A stretch of DNA of 64,000 nt from Thermodesulfovibrionia bacterium (GCA_030646035.1 JAUSMY010000046.1:1-64000); one strand, 5' to 3'. Shown: positions 8,515-17,762, counted from the stretch's first letter. A program made the numbers and translations. Notes: a model not told the origin generated them from the sequence alone.

Positions 8515-9767
8515 TTTAAAAACTCCGGTATCTTGATGCCTCTCTCAAGGACCTTGTTGTCTTCTCTCTCTCTGATGACAAAGTATTTATCGCCCTTGAC
8601 TATGACTTCAGCAATCCTCGGCCTGCTGTTGTAGGTTGAACTCATTGTAAAGCCGTATGCGCCCGCGCTCATCACTGCGAGCAGGTCGCCGGGCATGACA
8701 CGGTTCATCGTTCTGTTCTTGCCGAGAAAATCGCCTGATTCACATATTGGGCCTACGATATCCGTTGAGACCTTCTTGCGGCTATTCTTTTTGACCGGGA
8801 TAATATTATGGAATGCATTATATAGGCTCGGCCTGATCAGGTCGTTCATGCCTGCGTCTACAACTGCGAACTCTTTATCCGCATGCTCTTTTATATAAAG
8901 CGCCTTTGTCACAAGTATCCCGGCATTGCCTGCGATAGATCTTCCCGGCTCAAGTATAAGGTTGAAGTCATATTTATTAAGAAGAGGAAGTATCGCCTTT
9001 GAGAGGTCTTTGGGATGAGGAGGTTCTTCATTATTATAAGGTATCCCGAGCCCGCCGCCTATGTCGAGGTTCTTTATATTGATACCTTTTGCTCTCAGGC
9101 TATCAGCAAGTATGAGGATCTTCTTTAAGGCGTCAACGAACGGCCTTATTTGAGTTATCTGGGAACCGATGTGCTTATGTATTCCGAGTATCTCAATATT
9201 TGAAAGCCTCTTTGCAAGGGCATAGTGTTCAAGGGCGTCTTTGATGGGGATGCCGAACTTGCTCTCTTTTAATCCGGTTGATATATATGGATGTGTCTTT
9301 GGGTCGATGTCAGGGTTGACCCTGAGTGCTATCGGAGCTTTGACATTCAGTTTTTTCGCGACCCTGTTTATCGCCTTCAGCTCGTCAAATGATTCGACAT
9401 TGAACATGAGTATCTTTGAATTAAGCGCATAAGTTATCTCATCATCAGTCTTGCCGACGCCTGCATAGACTATCTTCTTTGCAGGGATCCCAGCCTTCAA
9501 TGCAAGGTAAAGCTCACCGCCTGATACGACGTCCGCGCCTGAACCATTCTTTGCAAGGAGCTTCAGTATCGCAAGGTTGGAGTTTGCCTTAAGCGCAAAA
9601 CAGATTATATGACTGCGGCCGTCAAAAGCATCTTTGTAGGCGTTCAGGTGCCTGAGGAAGGTATCATGGCTGTAGATGTATACCGGAGTGCCGATCTCTC
9701 TGGCTATCCTTTCAACCGGAACATTTTCAGCGTAGAGTTTTGAATTTTTATATTTAAAGTCATGCAT
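8511..9767 (-). CDS. lysA: Diaminopimelate decarboxylase LysA
   Basis: PLP enzyme catalysing the last step of lysine synthesis. The PLP lysine is Lys60 in FALKANSNLAIL. HKHIGSQI, the glycine loop LDIGGGLGIPY and the cofactor-binding and active-site segments EPGRSIAGNAG, GPICESGDFLG and AYGFTMSSTYNSRPR are present. 418 aa is normal. It heads the lysA-dapF-yacG-dapB operon. Its ATG overlaps the 5' region of the divergent tilS gene, so the two promoters must lie within each other's coding sequence or overlap. Confidence 0.97.
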   Translation of the reverse strand: MHDFKYKNSKLYAENVPVERIAREIGTPVYIYSHDTFLRHLNAYKDAFDGRSHIICFALKANSNLAILKLLAKNGSGADVVSGGELYLALKAGIPAKKIVYAGVGKTDDEITYALNSKILMFNVESFDELKAINRVAKKLNVKAPIALRVNPDIDPKTHPYISTGLKESKFGIPIKDALEHYALAKRLSNIEILGIHKHIGSQITQIRPFVDALKKILILADSLRAKGINIKNLDIGGGLGIPYNNEEPPHPKDLSKAILPLLNKYDFNLILEPGRSIAGNAGILVTKALYIKEHADKEFAVVDAGMNDLIRPSLYNAFHNIIPVKKNSRKKVSTDIVGPICESGDFLGKNRTMNRVMPGDLLAVMSAGAYGFTMSSTYNSRPRIAEVIVKGDKYFVIREREDNKVLERGIKIPEFLK

Positions 9768-9783
9768 GAGTTATAATCTTCCT

Positions 9784-11154
9784 ATGGATCTTAAAGAAAA
9801 GGCTCTTAAAACTATAAAGAGATATTCGATGCTTCAACATGGAGACAGTCTTCTCATAGGGCTGTCCGGCGGTCCTGACTCTGTCTGCTTAACGGTTATT
9901 TTAGATGAACTCAAGGACAATTTCAATCTCTCTCTGCACGCCCTTTATGTAAACCACGGCCTGCGTCCCAAAGAGAACATTGAGGAAGAGGCATTTTGCA
10001 GACGCCTTTGTGATGATCTGGGTATAAAGTTTTATGTTGAGCCTGTTGAGACAAGGCAGCATTCAGAGTCAAATAAGCTTAATCTTCAGGAGGCTGCCAG
10101 AGAGCTGCGGTATGATGCGTTTGAGAGGATTGCTTATAAGGTTAATGCCGCATGTATTGCAATCGCACATAACGCGGATGATCAGGCAGAGACGGTCTTG
10201 ATGAGGCTCATTAGAGGAGCAGGCAGAAAAGGGCTCTCAGGAATGCCGCCTGTGCGCGGAAGCATTATCAGGCCTTTGATAGATATTGAGAGAAAGGATA
10301 TAGAATCATTCCTCTCCCGGAAAAATATTTCATATATGACAGATTCTTCCAACCTGAAAAGAGACTACTCACGCAATCGGCTGCGGCTGGAGATATTTCC
10401 TTTGCTGAAGGATGAGAACCCTTCTGTAATAGAGAGCATCAACAGGACAGCTGAGATATTAAGGGGTGAGGATGAATACCTTGAGATAAAGACCACAAAG
10501 ACGATGATGAGGCTTATCACAAGAAAGACAGATGAGTCGATCGAGCTTTTTCTTATCCCTCTGATGAACATTGAGAAAGCGATTTTGAGAAGGGTGCTTC
10601 GGAGGGTGCTGGCTGAGATAGGCGCTGAAAGGGGCATTGAACTGGTTCATATCGATGACATCATCCATCTTGTTAAGGAGTGCAAGAGCGGTGATATGAT
10701 AAACCTTCCCAAAGGCATCAGGGCGTTAAAAGGGTACTCAACGCTTCTCTTTACCAGAGAGACGACTGAAGGCATTAAGACGCAGAATATTGATATTCCG
10801 GGCGAGATAATCTTGGGTGAAAACGGTTTAAGGCTTTTGGCGCAACTGGTTGATAAACCAGAAGAAACAGATGGGAGGTATATTGCTGTCCTTGACTATG
10901 GCAGCCTCACCTTGCCGCTTCAGGTTCGCATGAGAAAGGACGGGGATTTCTTTTATCCCGCAGGCTTTGGCAAGAGAAAGAAGCTTCAGGATTTCTTTGT
11001 GGATGAGAAGGTTCCAAGGGAGCAGAGAGACACTGTGCCTATCATTGTTTCAGGAGCAGATATCATCTGGGTCGCAGGCTGCAGAATGGATGAAAGGTTT
11101 AAGGCAAAAGAGGGGACAAGGAAGTTCCTGGTTCTGAAGGTCGTTTCTGCATGA
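9784..11154 (+). CDS. tilS: tRNA(Ile)-lysidine synthase TilS
   Basis: ATP-dependent enzyme that attaches lysine to C34 of the CAU-anticodon tRNA-Ile, making it read AUA. The PP-loop motif LSGGPDSVC, then YVNHGLRP, the AHNADDQAETVLMRLIRGAG block and the C-terminal TilS domain (KKLQDFFVDEKVPREQRD) are present. I favour the ATG at 9784 (456 aa, MDLKEKALKTIKRY). An ATG at 9766 in the same frame would add MSYNLP, but it lies inside the lysA start. TATAAT at 9772-9777 lies only six bases before the chosen ATG, so the message may be leaderless. Confidence 0.94.
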   Translation: MDLKEKALKTIKRYSMLQHGDSLLIGLSGGPDSVCLTVILDELKDNFNLSLHALYVNHGLRPKENIEEEAFCRRLCDDLGIKFYVEPVETRQHSESNKLNLQEAARELRYDAFERIAYKVNAACIAIAHNADDQAETVLMRLIRGAGRKGLSGMPPVRGSIIRPLIDIERKDIESFLSRKNISYMTDSSNLKRDYSRNRLRLEIFPLLKDENPSVIESINRTAEILRGEDEYLEIKTTKTMMRLITRKTDESIELFLIPLMNIEKAILRRVLRRVLAEIGAERGIELVHIDDIIHLVKECKSGDMINLPKGIRALKGYSTLLFTRETTEGIKTQNIDIPGEIILGENGLRLLAQLVDKPEETDGRYIAVLDYGSLTLPLQVRMRKDGDFFYPAGFGKRKKLQDFFVDEKVPREQRDTVPIIVSGADIIWVAGCRMDERFKAKEGTRKFLVLKVVSA

Positions 11155-11155
11155 C

Positions 11156-11185
11156 TTGCCCGACAGCCTGTTCCGCCTGTATATT
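11156..11185 (+). promoter_or_regulatory. Possible promoter for the RNase D gene
   Basis: TTGCCC (11156-11161) and TATATT (11180-11185) are 18 bases apart. The -10 box ends only eight bases before the ATG, leaving little or no leader. Moderate match. Confidence 0.4.
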
Positions 11186-11193
11186 AGATAACT

Positions 11194-12048
11194 ATGAATT
11201 ACATCTATATTGAAAACGAGACAGGGCTTCAATTATATCTGAAGAAGTTTAAAGAGAAGGGGCTTCATATTATCGCCCTGGATATTGAGGCAGAGTCTAA
11301 CCTCCACGCCTATGGTGAGAGGTTATGCCTGGTGCAGATATTTGACGGAGTGGACAGTGTCATCATTGATCCGTTGAATATCGGCAAGGACACACTCAAA
11401 ATGCTCTTTGAGGATTCAAGCATCCTGAAGATGATGTATGACGCTGGCAGTGATCTCTCCTTGCTCAAGAACTCAGCTAACATAGATATAAAATCGATAT
11501 TAGACCTTAGGCCGGCTACAGAGCTGCTCGAATATGAGAAGAAGGACCTTCATTCCATAATCGCTTTTGAACTCGGCATCGTGCTCGAAGAGAAGAGGAA
11601 GTATCAGCAGCATAACTGGATAAACAGGCCTATAGAGGAAGAGGCGATACATTATGCGCTCAATGATGTGATACATCTCTTTGCATTGAAGGATATCATT
11701 CTGGCAAAGCTCTACGCCAAGAAGCTGATGGAGCCGTTCTTCCTGAAGAACCTTCAGATCCAGAACAAGGATTACACCAGAGACCCTGAGGACAAGTACA
11801 GAAAGATCAGCGGATACAGCAGGCTTCAGTATAAGGAGAAGGCTGTCTTCAGAAAGGTCTTTGATATCAGGGACAAGTACGCAGAGATGTATGACATGCC
11901 GCCTCACAGCGTTATTCAGAAGGGTGACCTGATCCAGATAGTCTATGACCTGCATTTCATTGATAAGATCCGGTTCTCAAGAAAGGTCAGTAATGAGTCG
12001 GTGAAGGAGATAGTGCGGGAGTTGAAGAAGGCGGTTAAGGGGCAGTAA
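11194..12048 (+). CDS. rnd: Ribonuclease D family 3'-5' exonuclease
   Basis: DEDD-superfamily exonuclease likely acting on tRNA 3' ends or small RNAs. Motif I is LDIEAESN (Asp30, Glu32), motif II is in MYDAGSDLSLL, and the third motif is YALNDVIHLFAL (Y-x3-D). A C-terminal HRDC-like region around residues 205-280 contains RKVFDIRDKYAEMYDMPPHS. At 284 aa it is shorter than E. coli RNase D, with one HRDC-like domain. Its last 68 bases are repeated at 12768-12835, downstream of the VapBC pair. Confidence 0.88.
   Translation: MNYIYIENETGLQLYLKKFKEKGLHIIALDIEAESNLHAYGERLCLVQIFDGVDSVIIDPLNIGKDTLKMLFEDSSILKMMYDAGSDLSLLKNSANIDIKSILDLRPATELLEYEKKDLHSIIAFELGIVLEEKRKYQQHNWINRPIEEEAIHYALNDVIHLFALKDIILAKLYAKKLMEPFFLKNLQIQNKDYTRDPEDKYRKISGYSRLQYKEKAVFRKVFDIRDKYAEMYDMPPHSVIQKGDLIQIVYDLHFIDKIRFSRKVSNESVKEIVRELKKAVKGQ
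11981..12048 (+). repeat. Direct repeat copy 1 (3' end of rnd)
   Basis: A 68-base segment encoding RKVSNESVKEIVRELKKAVK and then GQ plus stop. Copy 2 lies at 12768-12835 with two mismatches (T to C, G to A), both in synonymous third codon positions. The copies bracket the vapBC pair. Confidence 0.93.
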
Positions 12049-12098
12049 TCTATTAAGTTTTAACCTCAAGACAGATTTCCCAGTTAACTGCCTATTTG

Positions 12099-12125
12099 TG
12101 TGTATGTTATTGTATACTATACACA
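12099..12125 (+). promoter_or_regulatory. Inverted repeat, probable VapBC autoregulatory operator
   Basis: TGTGTAT (12099-12105) and ATACACA (12119-12125) form a perfect inverted repeat with a 13-base spacer. The spacer contains a possible -10 box TATACT (12113-12118). It lies just upstream of vapB, where VapB-type antitoxins repress their own operon. A strong -35 box is not evident. The role is inferred. Confidence 0.6.
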
Positions 12126-12143
12126 TCATGGAGGTGGTAAAAT

Positions 12144-12350
12144 ATGCAGGCAGCAAAAGTAAGAAAACAGTTTCTTCTTGAACCCGGCAAAATCGAGATG
12201 GTCAGGCGGATTACCCATGCCGCTACCGATACAGAGGCAATCAATAAAGCCCTTGATATGGTGATTGCCAACGAGAAAATTCATAAAGCGCTTGCCGGAG
12301 TAAAGGGTAAGGGGAAGATAGAGGACATTTTTGGCAGAATATCCGCTTAA
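12144..12350 (+). CDS. vapB: VapB-type antitoxin
   Basis: A 68-residue protein immediately upstream of and overlapping a PIN-domain toxin by 20 bases, the usual antitoxin-toxin order. The N-terminal part (KVRKQFLLEPGKIEMVRRI, then TDTEAINKALDMVI) fits a ribbon-helix-helix DNA-binding fold. The C-terminal tail would bind and mask the toxin. GGAGG lies nine bases before the ATG. The pair is enclosed by a duplicated rnd end, so it is likely an acquired module. Confidence 0.8.
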   Translation: MQAAKVRKQFLLEPGKIEMVRRITHAATDTEAINKALDMVIANEKIHKALAGVKGKGKIEDIFGRISA

Positions 12351-12765
12351 GGTTATCTGCGACACCTCGATATATATCCCTTTTATAAATCAGGGAATCG
12401 CGCATCCTGCGGTTTTCAATGAGACATCCGCGCCATTACTATACATGAGTTCGGTTGTCGTTTCTGAACTTTACGCCGGAGCGCATGACAGCCAGTCCAT
12501 TAAGCTTCTGGACAAGTTGTATCACACCTTTCAGAATGTCGGAAGACTGATAGTCCCCAACGACGAGGACTGGCGTCAAACCGGCGGCATCATCGCGAAG
12601 AACAGAAAAAAATACAGGTATGACTCAACATATCTTTCCCGTCTGCAAAATGATATTCTTATCGCCTGCTCTGCCCGGAGAATCGGAGCGTTTGTGCTTA
12701 CAAAAAATGAAAAGGATTTTGTGAGAATACGTGAGTTTGTGGATTTTCGTATCTATGGGCGGTAA
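12331..12765 (+). CDS. vapC: VapC-type PIN domain ribonuclease toxin
   Basis: A PIN-domain RNase of 144 residues. Acidic catalytic positions are Asp11 in VICDTSIYIPF, Glu in VVVSELYAGAHD, Asp in NDILIACSARRIGAFVLT and the later NEKDF. VapC toxins cut tRNA or rRNA when freed from VapB. The start overlaps vapB, indicating translational coupling. It is intact, with no truncation seen. Target RNA unknown. Confidence 0.87.
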   Translation: MAEYPLKVICDTSIYIPFINQGIAHPAVFNETSAPLLYMSSVVVSELYAGAHDSQSIKLLDKLYHTFQNVGRLIVPNDEDWRQTGGIIAKNRKKYRYDSTYLSRLQNDILIACSARRIGAFVLTKNEKDFVRIREFVDFRIYGR

Positions 12766-12767
12766 GG

Positions 12768-12835
12768 GAAAGGTCAGCAATGAGTCGGTGAAAGAGATAG
12801 TGCGGGAGTTGAAGAAGGCGGTTAAGGGGCAGTAA
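12768..12835 (+). pseudogene. Direct repeat copy 2: orphan duplicate of rnd 3' end
   Basis: This 68-base segment repeats 11981-12048 with 66 identical bases. It can be read as KVSNESVKEIVRELKKAVKG and then Q plus stop but has no start or body. It marks the right edge of the inserted vapBC segment; with copy 1 it suggests recombination into the rnd 3' end. Confidence 0.9.
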
Positions 12836-12846
12836 CTCCGTCTTTT

Positions 12847-12887
12847 TTTATCCCCACTTTGTAAAAGGGGGGTCAGGGGGGATTTCA
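12847..12887 (+). repeat. G-run dispersed repeat, intergenic copy
   Basis: The segment matches the pattern CCCCACTTTGTAAAAGGGGG, then GTCAGGGGGGATTTC. Related copies occur twice inside larC and once, inverted, near 34.75 kb. The stretch 12836-13080 otherwise holds only AT-rich sequence and a probable hsdR promoter; I see no gene in it. Confidence 0.6.
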
Positions 12888-12977
12888 CAATACTTTAAAT
12901 CTTCTCCATCTTGTCATTCCCGCCCCCTATTAAAAATCCAGAGCCTTTGCTTTCCCGCTTCCGTTCACCCATTTTTC

Positions 12978-13006
12978 TTGAGTAAAATTAACCAGCTGCG
13001 TATATA
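12978..13006 (+). promoter_or_regulatory. Probable promoter for the hsdRMS operon
   Basis: TTGAGT at 12978-12983 and TATATA at 13001-13006 are 17 bases apart (TATAAT at 13003 gives a 19-base spacing). The hsdR ATG is about 75 bases downstream. Confidence 0.5.
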
Positions 13007-13080
13007 ATAACGGGAAAGCAAGAGACGACAATGACGCAATTTATAAAGATTTACATCTTCATGGGATTAATCTAATAACT

Positions 13081-16000
13081 ATGTCTTTTAACGAAAATAC
13101 CAGAGTAAAAATCCCTGCAATATTGCACCTGTGCAAATTGGGGTATGACTACCTCTCTCTATCAAGGGCGAAGCGGGATGAAAGCACCAATATTTTCACT
13201 GACATTTTTGCCGAAAGCATTCGTCGCATTAACCCCGATATTGACGCAAGCGAGGTAAAAAGGGTTTTCGAGGATGTATCGCTGGCTTTAGACAATGAAG
13301 ATTTGGGAGAGGCATTTTCCAAGATGCTTAATGCGACTTCAGGGGTTAAGCTGATTGACTTCAAAAACTTTAGCAATAACTCATTCCATGTTGTTACCGA
13401 GCTTACTTATAAAAATGGCGATGATGAATTTCGACCGGATATAACTCTTTTAGTGAATGGGATGCCTCTTGCGTTTGTAGAGGTGAAAAAACCGAATAAT
13501 CATGAAGGTATTCTTGCTGAAAGAGACCGGATCAATACCCGATTCAAAAACAAGAAGTTCCGAAAATTCATTAACATTTCGCAAGTCCTTGTCTTCTCAA
13601 ATAACATGGAGTATGACACGGAATCCATAGAACCCATTCAAGGTGCGTTCTATTCTTCAACCGCCTATTCTAATGCGAACTTTAACTGTTTCAGAGAAGA
13701 AGAAAAATTTGATTTAGCGAAGCTGCTTAAGCCAGAGGATGATGAGCTGGAAAATTTTATATTAAAGGACAATAACCTTACTGCTATTAAACACTCTCCT
13801 GAATTCATCACCAATAAAGACCCACACAATCCTACCAATCGCATATTGACTTCCTTATTTTGCAAAGACCGTCTTGCAATGCTGTTGAAGTATAGCTTTG
13901 CTTATGTTCATAGTGAGACCGGTCTTGAGAAGCACATTATGCGTTATCCGCAATTCTTTGCTACCAAGGCGATTGAACGCACGCTTGAAAGCGGTATTAA
14001 AAAAGGAATTATCTGGCACACACAGGGAAGCGGGAAGACGGCGCTTGCATTTTATAATGTTCAATACTTAACAGATTATTTTCAGCGCAAAGGTGTTGTG
14101 CCTAAATTCTATTTTATAGTTGACCGCATTGACCTGATGAATCAGGCAAGTCGTGAATTCAAGAGCCGTGGCTTAACTGTTCATACGGTTAATTCAAAAG
14201 AAGAACTGGTAATTAATTTTAGATTAAAACAGGCGATACATAATTTTAGCGGGAAACGAGAGATCACCGTAGTTAATATTCAGAAATTTAAAGACGATAC
14301 CGACGTATTAAAGGCTGACGATTATGACATCAAGACTCAGCGGGTTTACTTCCTTGATGAAGTTCACCGCAGCTATAACCCGACAGGAAGTTTTTTAGCC
14401 AACCTAATTAGCTCAGATAGAGATGCTGTTTTGATTGGCTTGACGGGAACTCCTCTTATTGGAAGTGACAGACGTTCCCGCGACACCTTCGGAGGCTACA
14501 TCCATACTTATTATTACAACGCCTCTATCGCTGATGGTTATACACTGAAACTAATTCGTGAAGGCATTGAGACGAAATATAAAATTCAATTAGAACAGGC
14601 TCTGAAAGAAGTTGAGATTTTAAAAGGCGACGCGGATAAACGAATTATTTACGCTCATAAAAAGTTTGCAGAACCCATGCTTGACTATATTGTTCAGGAC
14701 TTCTTAAAAAGCAGAATACGATTTGGAGACGATACAATTGGCGGAATGGTTGTTTGTGACAGTGCAGATCAGGCAAAGAAATTATTTGAGATCTTCATGG
14801 ACAAATATAATGCAATTCAAAAAGTATGTGAACCGGCTCAATCTTATCCAAAGGTAGCAGAATCACGTACTGAATATAATGACAGCCTGACAGCCGCCTT
14901 AATATTACATGATATCGGCACCAAAGATGACCGCAAAAGAGAAGTAGAAGATTTTAAAGATGGGAAAATTGATTTCCTGTTTGTCTACAACATGCTGCTC
15001 ACAGGCTTTGATGCTAAACGCCTGAAGAAACTTTATATCGGACGGATCATAAAAGACCATAATTTATTGCAGATGCTCACAAGGGTAAATCGTCCCTATA
15101 AACAATTTAGATATGGTTACGTTGTTGATTTTGCGGATATACGCAATGAATTTGACGCCACCAATAAAGCCTATCTGGACGAGTTGCAATTAGAGCTTGG
15201 CGATGAAATGAATACATATTCCAACCTCTTTAAATCTAGAGAAGAGATTGAAGAAGAGATTAAAGACATCAAGGAAGCGCTCTTTCATTACGATTTAAAC
15301 AATGCTGAATTATTCTCACAGCAGATCAGTCAGATTCAAGACCGTAAAAAGGTTTTAGAGATCAAGAAGGCTTTAGAGAACGCAAGAAATCTTTACAACA
15401 TCATCCGGCTCTATGGCCATTTTGAATTACTGGAGAAAGTTGATTTTAAGAAATTAAACCAACTGCTCAATGAGACCGCAAGACATTTGGATCTGCTGAA
15501 CCTGAAAGAAGCTGTTGAGAACAATGTAGACACTACGAACCTGCTGAATGTAGCACTGGAAAATGTGCTCTTTATGTTCCGCAAGGTATCAGAATCAGAA
15601 ATGGTAATTGCCGATCAACTAAAAGATATGCTTAGCAAAACCCGTGAAGCGTTAAATGGGAATTTTGATCCGGCAGACCCTGAATTTATTTCTTTATATG
15701 AAGAACTAAAGCGGTTATTTAACAAGAAGAATCTGGATGAAATTTCACAGGATGACATGAAAAATAACATCGGCTCTTTGCAGCAGATATTTGATAAGGT
15801 CACTGAACTCAACCGTAAGAATAACCTGCTAAAAGCTAAATACGAGAATGACGCTAAATATGCCCGCACTCATAAACGCATATTGGAAAAAGGCAATATC
15901 TCCAAAAGAGAGAGTGAAATATGCGACACGCTGATGGACATAAAGAAACAGACTGACGAGAGAGTATTGATCAATACAAAATTATTAGAGAATGAAAGTT

Positions 16001-16143
16001 ATTTTGAACAACTGCTGATGCAGATGGTGATTGGTAGTTTTGAAAAAGTTAAAATTGAACTGGAGCCGGACTCAGCCAGATATATTAATGCCGCTTTGGC
16101 AAAGGAATATATGAGAGAATATCAGGGAACGCAACGATGGTAA
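13081..16143 (+). CDS. hsdR: Type I restriction enzyme subunit R (HsdR)
   Basis: Motor and nuclease subunit of a type I restriction system, which translocates and cuts unmethylated DNA. An N-terminal PD-(D/E)xK nuclease is visible in RPDITLLV (about residue 118) and FVEVKKPNN (about 134-140). The helicase core follows: Walker A in HTQGSGKTALAFYN (about 314), DEVH box in YFLDEVHRSY (about 425), motif III LIGLTGTPL and motif VI-like LLQMLTRVNRPYKQF. The C-terminal half is helical, as needed to dock on HsdM. 1020 aa is full length with no frameshift. It overlaps hsdM by 7 bases. The order R-M-S in one operon supports a functional system. Confidence 0.95.
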   Translation: MSFNENTRVKIPAILHLCKLGYDYLSLSRAKRDESTNIFTDIFAESIRRINPDIDASEVKRVFEDVSLALDNEDLGEAFSKMLNATSGVKLIDFKNFSNNSFHVVTELTYKNGDDEFRPDITLLVNGMPLAFVEVKKPNNHEGILAERDRINTRFKNKKFRKFINISQVLVFSNNMEYDTESIEPIQGAFYSSTAYSNANFNCFREEEKFDLAKLLKPEDDELENFILKDNNLTAIKHSPEFITNKDPHNPTNRILTSLFCKDRLAMLLKYSFAYVHSETGLEKHIMRYPQFFATKAIERTLESGIKKGIIWHTQGSGKTALAFYNVQYLTDYFQRKGVVPKFYFIVDRIDLMNQASREFKSRGLTVHTVNSKEELVINFRLKQAIHNFSGKREITVVNIQKFKDDTDVLKADDYDIKTQRVYFLDEVHRSYNPTGSFLANLISSDRDAVLIGLTGTPLIGSDRRSRDTFGGYIHTYYYNASIADGYTLKLIREGIETKYKIQLEQALKEVEILKGDADKRIIYAHKKFAEPMLDYIVQDFLKSRIRFGDDTIGGMVVCDSADQAKKLFEIFMDKYNAIQKVCEPAQSYPKVAESRTEYNDSLTAALILHDIGTKDDRKREVEDFKDGKIDFLFVYNMLLTGFDAKRLKKLYIGRIIKDHNLLQMLTRVNRPYKQFRYGYVVDFADIRNEFDATNKAYLDELQLELGDEMNTYSNLFKSREEIEEEIKDIKEALFHYDLNNAELFSQQISQIQDRKKVLEIKKALENARNLYNIIRLYGHFELLEKVDFKKLNQLLNETARHLDLLNLKEAVENNVDTTNLLNVALENVLFMFRKVSESEMVIADQLKDMLSKTREALNGNFDPADPEFISLYEELKRLFNKKNLDEISQDDMKNNIGSLQQIFDKVTELNRKNNLLKAKYENDAKYARTHKRILEKGNISKRESEICDTLMDIKKQTDERVLINTKLLENESYFEQLLMQMVIGSFEKVKIELEPDSARYINAALAKEYMREYQGTQRW

Positions 16144-17762
16144 CTCAGGATTTTACAGCACAAACAAAAGAACTGATTGACAGCCTGAAGGGTGTTTGCA
16201 CCTCTTATGGTTTGGGAAATGATGGGAATGAATTTAAGATCATCACACAGGTGTTTCTTTATAAGTTCATGAATGACAAGTTCAGCCATGAAGTAAAAAG
16301 GCTTGATCCCAAATTGAAGAACGCGGAGAACTGGGAGCAGGAGATCGCCAAATACTCGGACAAGCAATATGATATGCTCCTGATGAAGATGAGCGCTGAC
16401 AGCGCCAAACTCAAAAGTGAACATTACTTATCATCTCTGCACAATAAACAGAATCAAGAGGAATTTGCGAAACTCTTTGATGACACATTGCGTGACATAG
16501 CCATCTTCAACAATGAAATATTCTCGGTCAAAACAGGCACAGGCGCAAAGATCACGTTGTTTGATGAACTGAGTAATTACATCACAGACAGCTCACAACG
16601 GGACAATTTCTGCCGCGCCATCATCAACCCGCTGGTGAATTTCAGCTTTGAGAAGATCTTCGATCAGAAGTTCGACTTCTTCTCTACTATTTTTGAATAC
16701 CTGATCAAGGATTACAACAAAGACGGCGGCGGGAAGTATGCTGAATACTTCACGCCTCATGCGGTTTCAAAGATCATGGCCTCCATATTGGTGGATAAGC
16801 CTGTTAAGAATGTTACATGCTACGATCCAGCGGCAGGTTCGGGTACTTTGCTGATGAATCTGGCTCATGCTATTGGCGAAGACCGCTGTACTATTTATTC
16901 TCAGGATATTTCTCAGAAGTCGAGCAGTATGCTGCGATTAAATTTGATCTTAAATAACCTGGTGCACTCTATTCAGAATATTATTCAAGGCAATACATTA
17001 AAAGAACCTTATCACAAGGTTAGCAACAAGTTGATGACCTTTGATTACATTGCATCAAATCCGCCTTTTAAACTGGATTTTAGCGACTTCAGAAATGATC
17101 TGGACTCCAAGCAAAACCATGACCGCTTTTTTGCAGGCATTCCAAAGATAACGCCTAAGAGTAAAGACAAGATGGCAATCTATCTGCTTTTTATTCAGCA
17201 CATTATCTTTTCACTGTCTTCTAAAGGTAAAGCAGCTGTTGTTGTGCCTACCGGATTTATCACTGCGCAAAGCGGTATTGAAAAGAAGATCCGTGAGAAG
17301 CTGGTAGAAGAGAAGATGCTGCGCGGTGTGTTATCTATGCCGAGCAATATTTTCGCTACTACAGGCACGAATGTGTCCATATTATTTTTAGACAAAGCCA
17401 ATACCAAAGGCGATATTGTGCTGATGGACGCATCTAAGCTCGGCACTACCGTAAAGGAAGGCAAGAATCAGAAAACCCTGCTCTCATCTGAAGAGGAAGA
17501 TTTAATCATTAATACCTTTAATAAACACAAAGCCGTAGAGGATTTCACGGTTGTGGTTTCTTATGAGCAGATCAAAGAGAAGAACTACTCCTTTAGCGCG
17601 GGACAGTATTTTGATGTGAAGATTGAATACACCGACATTACTCCCAAGCAATTCACCGCCAAGATGGACGGCTTCAAGAAGAGTCTGGATTCACTGTTTG
17701 CAGAGTCGAAGGATTTGGAGAAGGAAATCAAGAAGCAATTGGGCGGATTGAAGTATGGGTAA
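16137..17762 (+). CDS. hsdM: Type I restriction enzyme methyltransferase subunit (HsdM)
   Basis: N6-adenine methyltransferase subunit that with HsdS modifies host sites. The N-terminal HsdM_N helical domain (about residues 1-150) precedes the methylase domain, with YFTPHAVSKIMASIL, the SAM-binding motif I DPAAGSGTLLMNLA (about 231) and the catalytic NPPF (about 308). The C-terminal region contains GVLSMPSNIFATTGTNVSIL, conserved in this family. 541 aa is intact. The start overlaps hsdR, and the end overlaps hsdS by 8 bases. Confidence 0.96.
   Translation: MVTQDFTAQTKELIDSLKGVCTSYGLGNDGNEFKIITQVFLYKFMNDKFSHEVKRLDPKLKNAENWEQEIAKYSDKQYDMLLMKMSADSAKLKSEHYLSSLHNKQNQEEFAKLFDDTLRDIAIFNNEIFSVKTGTGAKITLFDELSNYITDSSQRDNFCRAIINPLVNFSFEKIFDQKFDFFSTIFEYLIKDYNKDGGGKYAEYFTPHAVSKIMASILVDKPVKNVTCYDPAAGSGTLLMNLAHAIGEDRCTIYSQDISQKSSSMLRLNLILNNLVHSIQNIIQGNTLKEPYHKVSNKLMTFDYIASNPPFKLDFSDFRNDLDSKQNHDRFFAGIPKITPKSKDKMAIYLLFIQHIIFSLSSKGKAAVVVPTGFITAQSGIEKKIREKLVEEKMLRGVLSMPSNIFATTGTNVSILFLDKANTKGDIVLMDASKLGTTVKEGKNQKTLLSSEEEDLIINTFNKHKAVEDFTVVVSYEQIKEKNYSFSAGQYFDVKIEYTDITPKQFTAKMDGFKKSLDSLFAESKDLEKEIKKQLGGLKYG

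Noticed and set aside
12049-12836. Insertion sequence carrying vapBC
   Set aside because: No transposase, terminal inverted repeats or short target duplication; the flanking repeat is a gene fragment.
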